DNA from: Clostridiaceae bacterium
GTDB lineage: Bacteria > Bacillota > Clostridia > DSM-8532
Assembly: GCA_012727625.1 (NCBI GenBank)
Contig: JAAYGP010000187.1
Coordinates: 1-13,861, forward strand
Direction: 5' to 3'
DNA length: 13,861 nucleotides
Made by a program: the position numbers and the translations under genes. Below, piece after piece: positions 6,865 through 13,719 of the stretch; positions within the stretch are counted from its first letter, which is position 1, and each line of letters opens with the position of its first letter. The notes under the pieces were generated by a model. That model did no database searches. It saw nothing but the letters and a program-made list of their open reading frames with translations, and was not told the origin of the DNA.

Positions 6865-8205
6865 ATGTCAGCGTATATTCCCAATACTGCGTCCCAGAAG
6901 CATAAGATGCTTTCGGAAATTGGTGTTGCATCTGTTGACGACTTGTTCAGCGACATACCTGAAAGTGTCAGGCTGAAGCGTAAGCTTGATTTGCCGGAAG
7001 CTAAGCCGGAAATGGAGCTTGTAAGGCATATGAGCCAGATGGCGCGAAAAAACTGCAACACTGATGAATATACCTGCTTTTTGGGTGCCGGGGCATATGA
7101 TCACTATATTCCAAGCGTGGTAAGGCATATTATATCAAGACAGGAGTTTTATACGGCTTATACGCCTTACCAGCCGGAAATAAGCCAGGGAACGCTGCAG
7201 GCTATATTTGAATACCAGACCATGATATGCCGTCTTACAGGTATGGACGTGTCCAACGCGTCAATGTATGACGGGGCATCTGCCCTTGCGGAAGCGGCTT
7301 CCATGGCATGCAGTGTTACAAGGCGAAAGGAAGTTCTGATACCCGAATGTGTTCATCCTGAATACCGGGAAGTTTTATCCACATATGCCCGGTTTGCCGG
7401 ATACAAGGTAGTTGTATCATCGATAAAAGATGGAAGAACCGATATTAACGATATTGAGAGTAAAATTTCTGATGATACTGCCGCTGTTATAATTCAGAAT
7501 CCCAATTTCTTTGGTGCAATTGAAGATATTGAGGAAATGGAGGAGATTGCACATAAAAACAAATCACTGGTTATCGCATGCTGCGATCCGATTTCTCTGG
7601 CCATATTGAAATCCCCGGGTGAAGCAGGCGCGGATATTGCTGTTGGCGAAGGCCAATCCCTTGGCAATCCATTAAGCTATGGTGGGCCATATCTGGGTTT
7701 TTTCGCGGCTAAAAAAGAGCTTATGAGAAAAATGCCCGGCAGGATTGTGGGAGAAACTGTTGACAGAGAGGGGAAAAGAGGTTTTGTCCTGACATTGCAA
7801 ACCAGGGAACAACATATAAGAAGAGAAAAAGCAACTTCAAACATCTGTTCAAACCAATCCCTCAACGCTCTTTCAGCCGCCGTTTACCTTACTGTTATGG
7901 GGAAAAAGGGCTTAAAGGAGGTTGCATTACTTAGCGCCCAAAAAGCTCATTACGCCTATGAACAGCTTATAAAGACAGGATTATTTGAACCTGCATTTAA
8001 TATGCCGTTTTTCAGGGAATTTGTTTTAAGATATAAATATGATGTGGCAGAGCTTAACAAAAAGCTTATTGAAAAGAAAATTATCGGCGGCTATGAACTT
8101 GGGAAAACCTATCCCGATCTTAAGGACGGATGGTTACTCGCTGTTACTGAAAAACGTACCAGGGAGGACATTGATCGCCTGGTCAGGGAGGTGGTATCTT
8201 TATGA
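6865..8205 (+). CDS. gcvPA: Glycine dehydrogenase (decarboxylating) subunit 1, P-protein alpha
   Basis: A 446-residue protein matching the N-terminal half of the P-protein. With subunit 2 it decarboxylates glycine on pyridoxal phosphate and hands the methylamine to lipoyl-H. Seen here: an N-terminal IPNTASQKHKML start, a FLGAGAYDHYIP segment, TPYQPE at residues 100-105, the MYDGASALAEA segment and a REQHIRREKATSNICSNQSL segment. It has the transferase fold but no cofactor lysine, which is in subunit 2, as expected for the split form of Firmicutes and archaea. AAGGAGG at 6848-6854 lies inside the end of gcvH and serves the ATG at 6865. The gene overlaps gcvPB by four bases (ATGA), so the two are probably translated in step, as suits a 1:1 complex. 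Confidence 0.97.
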   Translation: MSAYIPNTASQKHKMLSEIGVASVDDLFSDIPESVRLKRKLDLPEAKPEMELVRHMSQMARKNCNTDEYTCFLGAGAYDHYIPSVVRHIISRQEFYTAYTPYQPEISQGTLQAIFEYQTMICRLTGMDVSNASMYDGASALAEAASMACSVTRRKEVLIPECVHPEYREVLSTYARFAGYKVVVSSIKDGRTDINDIESKISDDTAAVIIQNPNFFGAIEDIEEMEEIAHKNKSLVIACCDPISLAILKSPGEAGADIAVGEGQSLGNPLSYGGPYLGFFAAKKELMRKMPGRIVGETVDREGKRGFVLTLQTREQHIRREKATSNICSNQSLNALSAAVYLTVMGKKGLKEVALLSAQKAHYAYEQLIKTGLFEPAFNMPFFREFVLRYKYDVAELNKKLIEKKIIGGYELGKTYPDLKDGWLLAVTEKRTREDIDRLVREVVSL

Positions 8206-9659
8206 AGAAAAAGGACAAGTCATTGATTTTTGAAATGAGTGTTCCGGGAAGGAAAGCTGTCACATTGCCGGATTGCGATGTTCCATATACTGATATTTCG
8301 AATTTAATACCTGGTAAGTTTATAAGAGAGACAGAGGCAGAATTGCCGGAAGTTTCGGAAGTTGATGCTGTAAGGCATTATACCAGGCTTTCTCAGATGA
8401 ATTATGGTGTTGATTCAGGTTTTTATCCTCTCGGGTCATGTACAATGAAATACAATCCCAAAGTAAATGAGGATATGGCAAATCTGGATGGTTTTGCAAA
8501 AGTTCATCCGTATCAGCCGGAAGAAACCGTGCAGGGGTGCCTGGAGCTGCTATACGAGACAGACAGGATGCTGTCTGAAATAACGGGCATGGACAGGGTT
8601 TCACTCCAGCCGGCCGCAGGTGCTCATGGAGAAATGACAGGACTTATGATTATAAAGGCTTACCATGAAAACAGGGGAGACTTTAAAAGGAAAAAAATTA
8701 TAGTGCCGGATTCCGCCCACGGAACAAATCCTGCTTCAGCAGCGATAACCGGCTTTGATGTGTCGGAAGTTAAATCCGATGAACGCGGCGGAGTGGACAT
8801 AGAAGCTTTAAAATCACTGATGAATGATGAAGTGGCTGGGCTTATGCTGACAAATCCCAACACATTGGGTCTGTTTGAGGAGAATATAGTGAAAATTGCC
8901 GAAGTTGTACATGCCGCAGGCGGATTACTGTATTATGACGGCGCAAATGCAAATGCCATTGTCGGCATATCCAGACCGGGGGATATGGGCTTTGACGTTG
9001 TTCATTTAAATCTGCATAAAACATTCAGCACGCCCCATGGCGGAGGCGGGCCGGGCTCAGGACCGGTAGGGGTTAAAAAGGATTTGATCCCGTTTTTGCC
9101 GGAGCCTGTAATTGAAAAGAATGAATCAGGGTATTATCTGGATTACAACCGTCCGTTATCCATAGGCAAAGTCAGATCATTCTACGGTAATTTCGGTGTT
9201 GTGGTTAAAGCCTATGCCTATATATGTTCACTCGGCGCCAACGGTTTTAAGGATGTGGCTCAAACGTCCGTATTAAACGCAAACTATATCATGCACAAGC
9301 TAAAGGAATACTACAAGCTGCCCTATGACAGAATATGCATGCATGAAGTGGTATTTTCGGGGCAGAAGCAAAAGGATATGGGAGCATCAACCCTTGATAT
9401 TGCAAAGCGCCTGCTTGATTATGGGTATCATCCGCCTACAATATATTTTCCTCTGATAGTGAAGGAAGCCCTTATGATTGAACCTACCGAGACCGAAAGC
9501 AAGGAAACCCTGGATGAATTTATAGATGCAATGATAAAAATTTCAGAGGAAATCAAGGAGGAACCGGAAAAAGTGAAAGGCGCTCCATACACAACAAGCG
9601 TACTAAGGCTGGATGAGGCTAAAGCAGCCAGAGATCCCAAGCTAATCCATACACAGTAA
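8202..9659 (+). CDS. gcvPB: Glycine dehydrogenase (decarboxylating) subunit 2, P-protein beta
   Basis: A 485-residue protein carrying the pyridoxal phosphate site of the split P-protein. The cofactor lysine is Lys273 in LNLHKTFSTPHGGGGPGSGP, where the glycine-rich loop follows at once. Other family segments are YPLGSCTMKYNPK (Gly78-Lys83), HPYQPEE, and PAAGAHGE near the middle of the N-terminal half. Length is normal. The ATG at 8202 overlaps the gcvPA stop and has AGGGAGGTG at 8185-8193. It is the last gene of the operon; the terminator at 9794-9828 lies 135 bases downstream. No L-protein gene follows, so dihydrolipoyl dehydrogenase or an equivalent must be encoded elsewhere. Confidence 0.97.
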   Translation: MKKKDKSLIFEMSVPGRKAVTLPDCDVPYTDISNLIPGKFIRETEAELPEVSEVDAVRHYTRLSQMNYGVDSGFYPLGSCTMKYNPKVNEDMANLDGFAKVHPYQPEETVQGCLELLYETDRMLSEITGMDRVSLQPAAGAHGEMTGLMIIKAYHENRGDFKRKKIIVPDSAHGTNPASAAITGFDVSEVKSDERGGVDIEALKSLMNDEVAGLMLTNPNTLGLFEENIVKIAEVVHAAGGLLYYDGANANAIVGISRPGDMGFDVVHLNLHKTFSTPHGGGGPGSGPVGVKKDLIPFLPEPVIEKNESGYYLDYNRPLSIGKVRSFYGNFGVVVKAYAYICSLGANGFKDVAQTSVLNANYIMHKLKEYYKLPYDRICMHEVVFSGQKQKDMGASTLDIAKRLLDYGYHPPTIYFPLIVKEALMIEPTETESKETLDEFIDAMIKISEEIKEEPEKVKGAPYTTSVLRLDEAKAARDPKLIHTQ

Positions 9660-9681
9660 AGTGAAACACCTGATGGAAAAA

Positions 9682-9705
9682 TATTCTGAATGTCTGTTCA
9701 GAATA
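9682..9705 (+). other. Perfect stem-loop downstream of gcvPB
   Basis: TATTCTGAA at 9682-9690 and TTCAGAATA at 9697-9705 pair perfectly (9 pairs) around TGTCTG. No T-run follows, so it is not a standard terminator. It may protect the 3' end of the gcv transcript. Confidence 0.45.
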
Positions 9706-9714
9706 ACTGATTCG

Positions 9715-9789
9715 TATAACATAAAGTAAAAATGCCAGGACATTATATTTATAACAGGATGCAGCCCAGCCTGATAATATAACATAAAG
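9715..9789. repeat. Pair of 12-base direct repeats between gcvPB and its terminator
   Basis: TATAACATAAAG occurs exactly at 9715-9726 and again at 9778-9789, the second copy just before the terminator stem. AT-rich, so chance is possible. No function is apparent. Confidence 0.4.
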
Positions 9790-9793
9790 AAGA

Positions 9794-9828
9794 AATACCC
9801 CGTGTCGGAATACGGGGTATTATCTTTT
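9794..9828 (+). terminator. Intrinsic terminator of the gcv operon
   Basis: AATACCCCGT at 9794-9803 pairs perfectly with ACGGGGTATT at 9812-9821 (10 pairs, five G-C) around an 8-base loop, followed by ATCTTTT. This is the clearest terminator in the window. The stem works on both strands, but the T-run favours the plus strand. Confidence 0.85.
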
Positions 9829-9913
9829 AAAACCATTTTTTATATAAACACATAAATGTTACTGCCTATAGGTTCCAATTATAAATATTATGCAATAAAT
9901 TGTGAAATAAAAG

Positions 9914-9943
9914 GAGACATGAGCCAAACAGCAGCTTTATAAC
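9914..9943 (+). promoter_or_regulatory. Possible promoter for the long-hairpin RNA
   Basis: GAGACA at 9914-9919 (4 of 6 to TTGACA) is followed after 18 bases by TATAAC at 9938-9943 (5 of 6 to TATAAT). The predicted start, about 9950, falls at the 5' base of the hairpin element at 9947-10115, which argues that the element is its own transcript. Confidence 0.35.
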
Positions 9944-9946
9944 AGT

Positions 9947-10115
9947 TTACTGTCCACACCCTGATTCAGTTACTTAACAGGTCAGTTATTGTGCAATGGC
10001 GGAAACAAGAGCTTCATTTGCAGGAACTGGTAAGTTAAAGCAATATCTCTAAGCTTCATTCCTCTGAAGTTTCCTTTATTGCACAATATCTTTTAACAGA
10101 ACCTGTGAACAGTAA
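9947..10115 (+). ncRNA. Long imperfect hairpin, candidate non-coding RNA with 6S-RNA-like shape
   Basis: The ends pair: 9947-9953 with 10109-10115 (TTACTGT/ACAGTAA) plus CACA/TGTG at 9955-9958 and 10104-10107. Then comes an asymmetric open region of 28 bases on the left (9959-9986) and 15 on the right (10089-10103). Next is a long upper stem: TATTGTGCAAT 9987-9997 with ATTGCACAATA 10078-10088, GGAAAC/GTTTCC at 10001-10006 and 10069-10074, TTCA/TGAA and AGGAA/TTCCT, ending in a terminal domain near 10027-10058. A closing stem, large central bubble and long apical stem, within about 170-200 bases, is the known architecture of 6S RNA, the RNA-polymerase decoy. CCCTGA at the left of the bubble is also reminiscent of 6S RNAs. 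Strand is assigned from the putative promoter. Alternatives: a miniature transposon or a regulatory leader. The structure is strong; the 6S identity is a guess. Confidence 0.4.
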
Positions 10116-10128
10116 CCAGGGACATATT

Positions 10129-10150
10129 AAATCTTGAAAAACAAGTTTTT
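10129..10150 (+). terminator. Weak terminator after the long-hairpin element
   Basis: CTTG at 10133-10136 and CAAG at 10142-10145 pair around AAAAA, with AAA/TTT flanking pairs after one mismatch, and TTTTT follows at 10146-10150. It would end a transcript begun near 9950 at about 200 bases. The stem is short, so support is limited. Confidence 0.3.
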
Positions 10151-10153
10151 AGC

Positions 10154-10182
10154 TTGATTTCTTTGCGAAATTATAGTAAAAT
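10154..10182 (+). promoter_or_regulatory. Likely promoter of the decarboxylase operon
   Basis: TTGATT at 10154-10159 and TAAAAT at 10177-10182 (5 of 6) are separated by exactly 17 bases. Start would be near 10189, giving a leader of about 265 bases that includes the repeat array and the attenuator-like hairpin. A 7-base inverted repeat, GAAATTA at 10167-10173 and TAATTTC at 10192-10198, brackets the -10 box and could be an operator. Confidence 0.5.
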
Positions 10183-10237
10183 TAAGATTGTTAATTTCTA
10201 AACAAAGAATTCTCGGTGGGCAGATAAACTGCTTTCA

Positions 10238-10368
10238 AGTTTAGCTAAAGTCTAAGCTAAGGTTTAAATTATAGTTTAAGCTAAAGTTTAAGTTATAGTT
10301 TACGTAGTTTTTTTAAGCAAAAGCTTAAGCTGTAGTTTGAATTAAGTTTAAGCATAAGTTTGAGCTGT
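10238..10368 (+). repeat. Degenerate 12-base tandem repeat array in the decarboxylase leader
   Basis: Units begin with AGTTTAAGCTAA or close variants: 10238-10248, 10249-10260, 10261-10272, 10273-10284 (consensus), 10285-10296, then an irregular stretch 10297-10333, then 10334-10344, 10345-10356 and 10357-10368. Most are exactly 12 bases long, and AG-T-T-T is nearly invariant at the unit start. The irregular middle contains a perfect small hairpin, TTAAGC/GCTTAA around AAAA at 10313-10328. There are no spacers, so this is not CRISPR. If the promoter at 10154-10182 is right, the array is transcribed. It could present repeated sites for an RNA- or DNA-binding protein, or be a product of replication slippage. 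Confidence 0.7.
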
Positions 10369-10369
10369 C

Positions 10370-10411
10370 AGGGTGGAGAGCTTATTTAAAGGTTCAATGC
10401 CCTTTTTATTT
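10370..10411 (+). terminator. Attenuator-like terminator hairpin before the carboxyltransferase gene
   Basis: AGGG at 10370-10373 pairs with CCCT at 10400-10403, extended by two G-T pairs. After a 2-by-2 mismatch, GAGCTT at 10378-10383 pairs with AAGGTTC-side bases 10390-10395, leaving a 6-base loop. TTTTTATTT follows at 10403-10411. It starts two bases after the repeat array and ends 41 bases before the gene, so it could regulate read-through. The stem contains several wobble pairs and is of moderate strength. Confidence 0.4.
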
Positions 10412-10452
10412 GATATTAGTAATACTAGTTAAAAAAAGGAGTAAATACGCAT

Positions 10453-11844
10453 ATGAAAGTCAATTTTACAGAAACTGTACTACGTGATGCCAACCAGTCT
10501 TTGATTGCCACAAGAATGCCGTTTTCCGATTTTGAGGAAATATTGGAAGTATTGGACAGAGCGGGTTACTACTCTTTGGAGTGCTGGGGTGGCGCAACCT
10601 TTGATTCATGCCTGAGGTATCTGAGTGAAGATCCATGGGAAAGACTGAGAAAAATTAAATCGAAAGTTAAAAACACAAAGCTGCAGATGCTGCTCAGGGG
10701 TCAGAATATCCTTGGCTATAAGCATTATCCGGATGATGTGGTCAGGCTTTTTGTTGACCATGCGGTTAAAAACGGAATGGATATTTTCCGCATATTCGAC
10801 GCCCTGAATGATTTCCGCAATATTGAAGTTGCAGTGGACGAAACGCTGAAGCAGGGAGCCCATGCCCAGGGATGTATTTGCTACACTACAAGCCCTATTC
10901 ATAACCTGGAGAAATATGTACAAATGGGTAAGCAACTCGAAAGCCTTGGGGTGCATTCCATTTGCATAAAAGACATGGCAGGGATTATGGGCCCCCAGGA
11001 AGCTTATGATTTAGTAAAAGCTTTAAAAAACAGTGTTAAACTTCCTGTATTCCTGCACACCCATTCCACAACAGGATTGGGACCGATAACATTGGTTAAG
11101 GCTGTTGAGGCCGGATGCGACGGTATCGACACTGCCATTTCATCATTCTCAGGCGGTACATCTCAGCCTGCGACAGAAACCCTTAACTACGCGCTGAAGC
11201 AAATGGGTTATGAAACCGGTCTTAATAATAAGACTCTTAAAGAAATAAATGATTATTTCAAGCCAATAAAAGCAGATTATATTTCAGAGGGCAAATTGGA
11301 TGCCTTTGTTATGGGTACCGAAACAGATGCACTTAATTACCAGATTCCCGGTGGAATGCTGTCTAATCTTATTGCTCAGCTGAAAGCGCAAAATGCAATA
11401 GACAGGCTTGAGGAAGTGTTGATTGAAACACCGCAGGTAAGAAAGGATCTCGGATATCCTCCTCTTGTTACTCCTATGAGCCAGATGGTCGGGGTTCAGG
11501 CAGTTTTGAATGTTATATCAGGAGAGCGTTATAAAAATGTATCAAAGGAAGTAAAGGCATATTTAAGAGGCGAATATGGACGAGCACCCGGAGAAATTGC
11601 CAAAGACCTTGAAAAAAAGGTGTTGGGAGATGAAAAGCCGATTACTGTTCGTTTTGCTGAAACCCTTGAGCCTGTATTTGAGAAAACCAAAAAAGAGCTC
11701 GGAGATCTTGCAAGAAGTGACGAGGATGTACTTTCCTATATCGCATTTCCACAGGTCGCGGAAAAATTCTTTAAGGAAAGGGAAGAATGTGAGTCCCGTA
11801 CGATTACTTATACAATAAAAAGGAAGCAGGAGGATAGTAAATGA
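10453..11844 (+). CDS. oadA: Biotin-dependent decarboxylase/transcarboxylase, carboxyltransferase (alpha) subunit
   Basis: A 463-residue TIM-barrel carboxyltransferase of the pyruvate carboxylase/oxaloacetate decarboxylase/transcarboxylase 5S family. It moves a carboxyl group between oxaloacetate and the biotin arm of a carrier protein, releasing pyruvate. Metal and catalytic motifs are present: Arg11-Asp12 in LRDANQSL, the carboxylatable Lys173 in IKDMAG, His202 and His204 in HTHSTTG, and the SSFSGGTSQPATE segment. The usual alpha subunit of about 590 residues ends in a biotin domain. Here the protein stops after the conserved C-terminal carboxyltransferase region, and the biotin domain is the separate gene two positions downstream. 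The start is ATG at 10453 with AAAGGAG at 10435-10441. The last bases overlap the next gene by four (ATGA). The OadB-type pump nearby favours oxaloacetate decarboxylation, though the 5S family alone would also allow transcarboxylation. Confidence 0.92.
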   Translation: MKVNFTETVLRDANQSLIATRMPFSDFEEILEVLDRAGYYSLECWGGATFDSCLRYLSEDPWERLRKIKSKVKNTKLQMLLRGQNILGYKHYPDDVVRLFVDHAVKNGMDIFRIFDALNDFRNIEVAVDETLKQGAHAQGCICYTTSPIHNLEKYVQMGKQLESLGVHSICIKDMAGIMGPQEAYDLVKALKNSVKLPVFLHTHSTTGLGPITLVKAVEAGCDGIDTAISSFSGGTSQPATETLNYALKQMGYETGLNNKTLKEINDYFKPIKADYISEGKLDAFVMGTETDALNYQIPGGMLSNLIAQLKAQNAIDRLEEVLIETPQVRKDLGYPPLVTPMSQMVGVQAVLNVISGERYKNVSKEVKAYLRGEYGRAPGEIAKDLEKKVLGDEKPITVRFAETLEPVFEKTKKELGDLARSDEDVLSYIAFPQVAEKFFKEREECESRTITYTIKRKQEDSK

Positions 11845-12152
11845 CAGTACTTGAAAGTGTTCCGTACGCATTGTTCTGTATGGCGGTAGTATTTTTTGTG
11901 TTAATCGTGTTATTGCTGTTAATAAAGCTGTTTTCAGTAATAATAGCTTTGCTCACCGGCAAGGCAGAAGAAAACCTGCCGGTTTCCGAACCTGCCATAA
12001 TGGAGGAAACCGGACCGGAACTGTCCTGTGGTGAGCTTAAGCTTCAAAATGTTGACGAACCCACTGCTGCCATGATCATGGCAATAGTAAGTGAAGAATC
12101 GGGTATACCATTGGAAGAGCTGCGCTTTAAGTCGATTAAGGCCAAAAACTGA
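11841..12152 (+). CDS. oadG: Sodium-pump decarboxylase gamma subunit (OadG family)
   Basis: A 103-residue protein with one N-terminal membrane helix, about residues 8-38, a short acidic, proline-containing linker and a soluble C-terminal segment DEPTAAMIMAIVSEESG followed by a basic tail. This arrangement matches small gamma subunits of sodium-pumping decarboxylases, which anchor the carboxyltransferase and biotin carrier to the membrane beta subunit. The family is poorly conserved, so the call rests on the fold pattern, the size and the position between the alpha subunit and the biotin carrier. Translation is coupled to the alpha gene by an ATGA overlap. The classic proteobacterial gamma subunit has a zinc-binding C-terminus; I see no such cluster here. 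Confidence 0.8.
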   Translation: MTVLESVPYALFCMAVVFFVLIVLLLLIKLFSVIIALLTGKAEENLPVSEPAIMEETGPELSCGELKLQNVDEPTAAMIMAIVSEESGIPLEELRFKSIKAKN

Positions 12153-12171
12153 ATAAAGGGGAGTTGATAAT

Positions 12172-12570
12172 ATGATATATACAGTAACAATTAATAATAA
12201 AGAATATGAAGTTGAAGTTGAAAGAGGAAAAGCAAATATTTTAAAAACTAGAGAAATTAACATTCAGAATACTCCTGCACCGGCAGCCGCAGCAACAAGG
12301 GCACCGGAGACTGCGCCCGCAGCTGCCCCGTCACCTGCACCTGTTGCCCAAAGCAGTGCTGAAGTGGTTAAAGTGCCAATGCCCGGAACTGTTCTGGACA
12401 TAAAGGTTAATCAGGGCGCACGTGTTAAGGAGGGAGACATTCTGATAATCCTTGAAGCGATGAAGATGGAAAATGAAATACTGGCTCCCCGGGACGGTGT
12501 GGTTTCACAGATTTTTGTTTCAAAAGGCGCGTCTGTTTCCACAGGAGACAACCTTGTTTCAATACAGTAG
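12172..12570 (+). CDS. Biotin carboxyl carrier protein of the decarboxylase complex
   Basis: A 132-residue biotin carrier. Residues 1-33 form a short beta-rich N-terminal segment. Residues about 34-62 are a flexible linker rich in Ala and Pro. Residues about 65-132 are the biotinyl domain, with Lys98 in EAMKMEN as the biotinylation site and MPGTV and APRDGVV segments around it. Biotin on this arm carries CO2 from the carboxyltransferase to the beta subunit in the membrane. The same domain is fused to the alpha subunit in proteobacteria; the split form is known from methylmalonyl-CoA decarboxylases and from several clostridia. AAGGGGAG at 12156-12163 lies eight bases before the ATG, and the gene follows oadG by 19 bases. 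No biotin carboxylase gene is adjacent, so it is not the fatty-acid-type AccB. Confidence 0.93.
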   Translation: MIYTVTINNKEYEVEVERGKANILKTREINIQNTPAPAAAATRAPETAPAAAPSPAPVAQSSAEVVKVPMPGTVLDIKVNQGARVKEGDILIILEAMKMENEILAPRDGVVSQIFVSKGASVSTGDNLVSIQ

Positions 12571-12582
12571 AGGGGGGCAATT

Positions 12583-13719
12583 ATGTTTATAGATTCATTG
12601 AAAACAATTTGGGAGAGTTCCGGATTTGCATCGCTTTCGTGGCAACATTTTGCTATGATTGTGGTAGCTTGTGTTCTTATATATCTTGCAATAGTGAAAA
12701 AATTCGAGCCGCTTTTGCTGCTTCCGATAGCATTTGGTGTTCTTCTTGCCAATCTTCCCCTTGCCGGCCTTATGGCGGAACCGGCTGACGGAAAACCGGG
12801 AGGGCTTCTTTATTATTTGTACCAGGGAGTAAAACTGGGGATTTATCCGTCATTAATCTTTCTTGGTATTGGAGCGATGACCGATTTTGGACCTCTTATC
12901 GCAAGACCTTCAAGCCTGCTTATGGGGGCAGGTGCTCAATTTGGTGTAGCAATGGCGTTTTTAATAGCTATTGCTTTCGGGTTTAAACCTGAAGAAGCGG
13001 CATCCATCAGTATTATTGGCGGGGCTGACGGGCCTACGGCCATATACGTTACAACAAAACTGGCTCCTTTGCTTTTACCGGCCATTGCCATAGCGGCTTA
13101 TTCCTATATGGCATTAATTCCGATGATACAACCGCCTATTATGAGAGCGCTTACAACAAAGGAAGAACGGGAAATAAAAATGGTACAGCTAAGGGAAGTT
13201 TCAAAGACTGAAAAAATATGTTTCCCAATAGTCGTAAGCATATTCTGTATACTGCTTTTACCGGACGTTGCACCTCTTATCGGAATGCTTATGCTGGGTA
13301 ACCTGTTTAAGGAGTCCGGTGTAGTTGCACGTTTGTCAGACACGGTTCAGAATGCTTTAATGAATATTGTGACTGTTTTTCTGGGTGTAACTGTTGGGGC
13401 GACGGCTGTCGGTGATAATTTTCTCCAGCCTGAAACTCTTGCAATTATTGGGCTCGGATTGCTTGCATTCATATTCAGTACTGTTGGAGGCTTACTTATC
13501 GGTAAACTGATGTGTTGGCTGTCCGGTGGGAAAATCAATCCATTAATAGGTTCTGCCGGGGTTTCTGCCGTACCGATGGCAGCAAGAGTGTCACAGATAG
13601 AGGGGCAGAAAGCTAACCCGTCAAACTTTTTGCTAATGCATGCCATGGGGCCAAATGTTGCAGGTGTCATAGGCTCTGCGGTTGCAGCAGGTGTATTTCT
13701 TGCACTGTTTGGAAGTTAA
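12583..13719 (+). CDS. oadB: Sodium ion-translocating decarboxylase, beta subunit
   Basis: A 378-residue integral membrane protein with many hydrophobic helices. It decarboxylates carboxybiotin and couples this to sodium export. Key family segments are GGADGPT with Asp149, the essential sodium-site aspartate motif, VGDNFLQPETL in the second half, and the conserved C-terminal SAVPMAARVSQIEGQKANP and HAMGPNVAGVIGSAVAAG segments. Its length is in the shorter range of the family (about 370-430); the N-terminus lacks the longer leader of some members. GAGGGGGG lies just before the ATG, and the gene is 12 bases after the biotin carrier. It is the last gene of the cluster seen here. This subunit is shared by oxaloacetate, methylmalonyl-CoA and glutaconyl-CoA pumps, so the substrate is defined by the carboxyltransferase, here the oxaloacetate type. 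Confidence 0.95.
   Translation: MFIDSLKTIWESSGFASLSWQHFAMIVVACVLIYLAIVKKFEPLLLLPIAFGVLLANLPLAGLMAEPADGKPGGLLYYLYQGVKLGIYPSLIFLGIGAMTDFGPLIARPSSLLMGAGAQFGVAMAFLIAIAFGFKPEEAASISIIGGADGPTAIYVTTKLAPLLLPAIAIAAYSYMALIPMIQPPIMRALTTKEEREIKMVQLREVSKTEKICFPIVVSIFCILLLPDVAPLIGMLMLGNLFKESGVVARLSDTVQNALMNIVTVFLGVTVGATAVGDNFLQPETLAIIGLGLLAFIFSTVGGLLIGKLMCWLSGGKINPLIGSAGVSAVPMAARVSQIEGQKANPSNFLLMHAMGPNVAGVIGSAVAAGVFLALFGS

Noticed and set aside
10238..10368. CRISPR array
   Set aside because: The 12-base units are contiguous and degenerate, with no spacers, and no cas genes are in the window.
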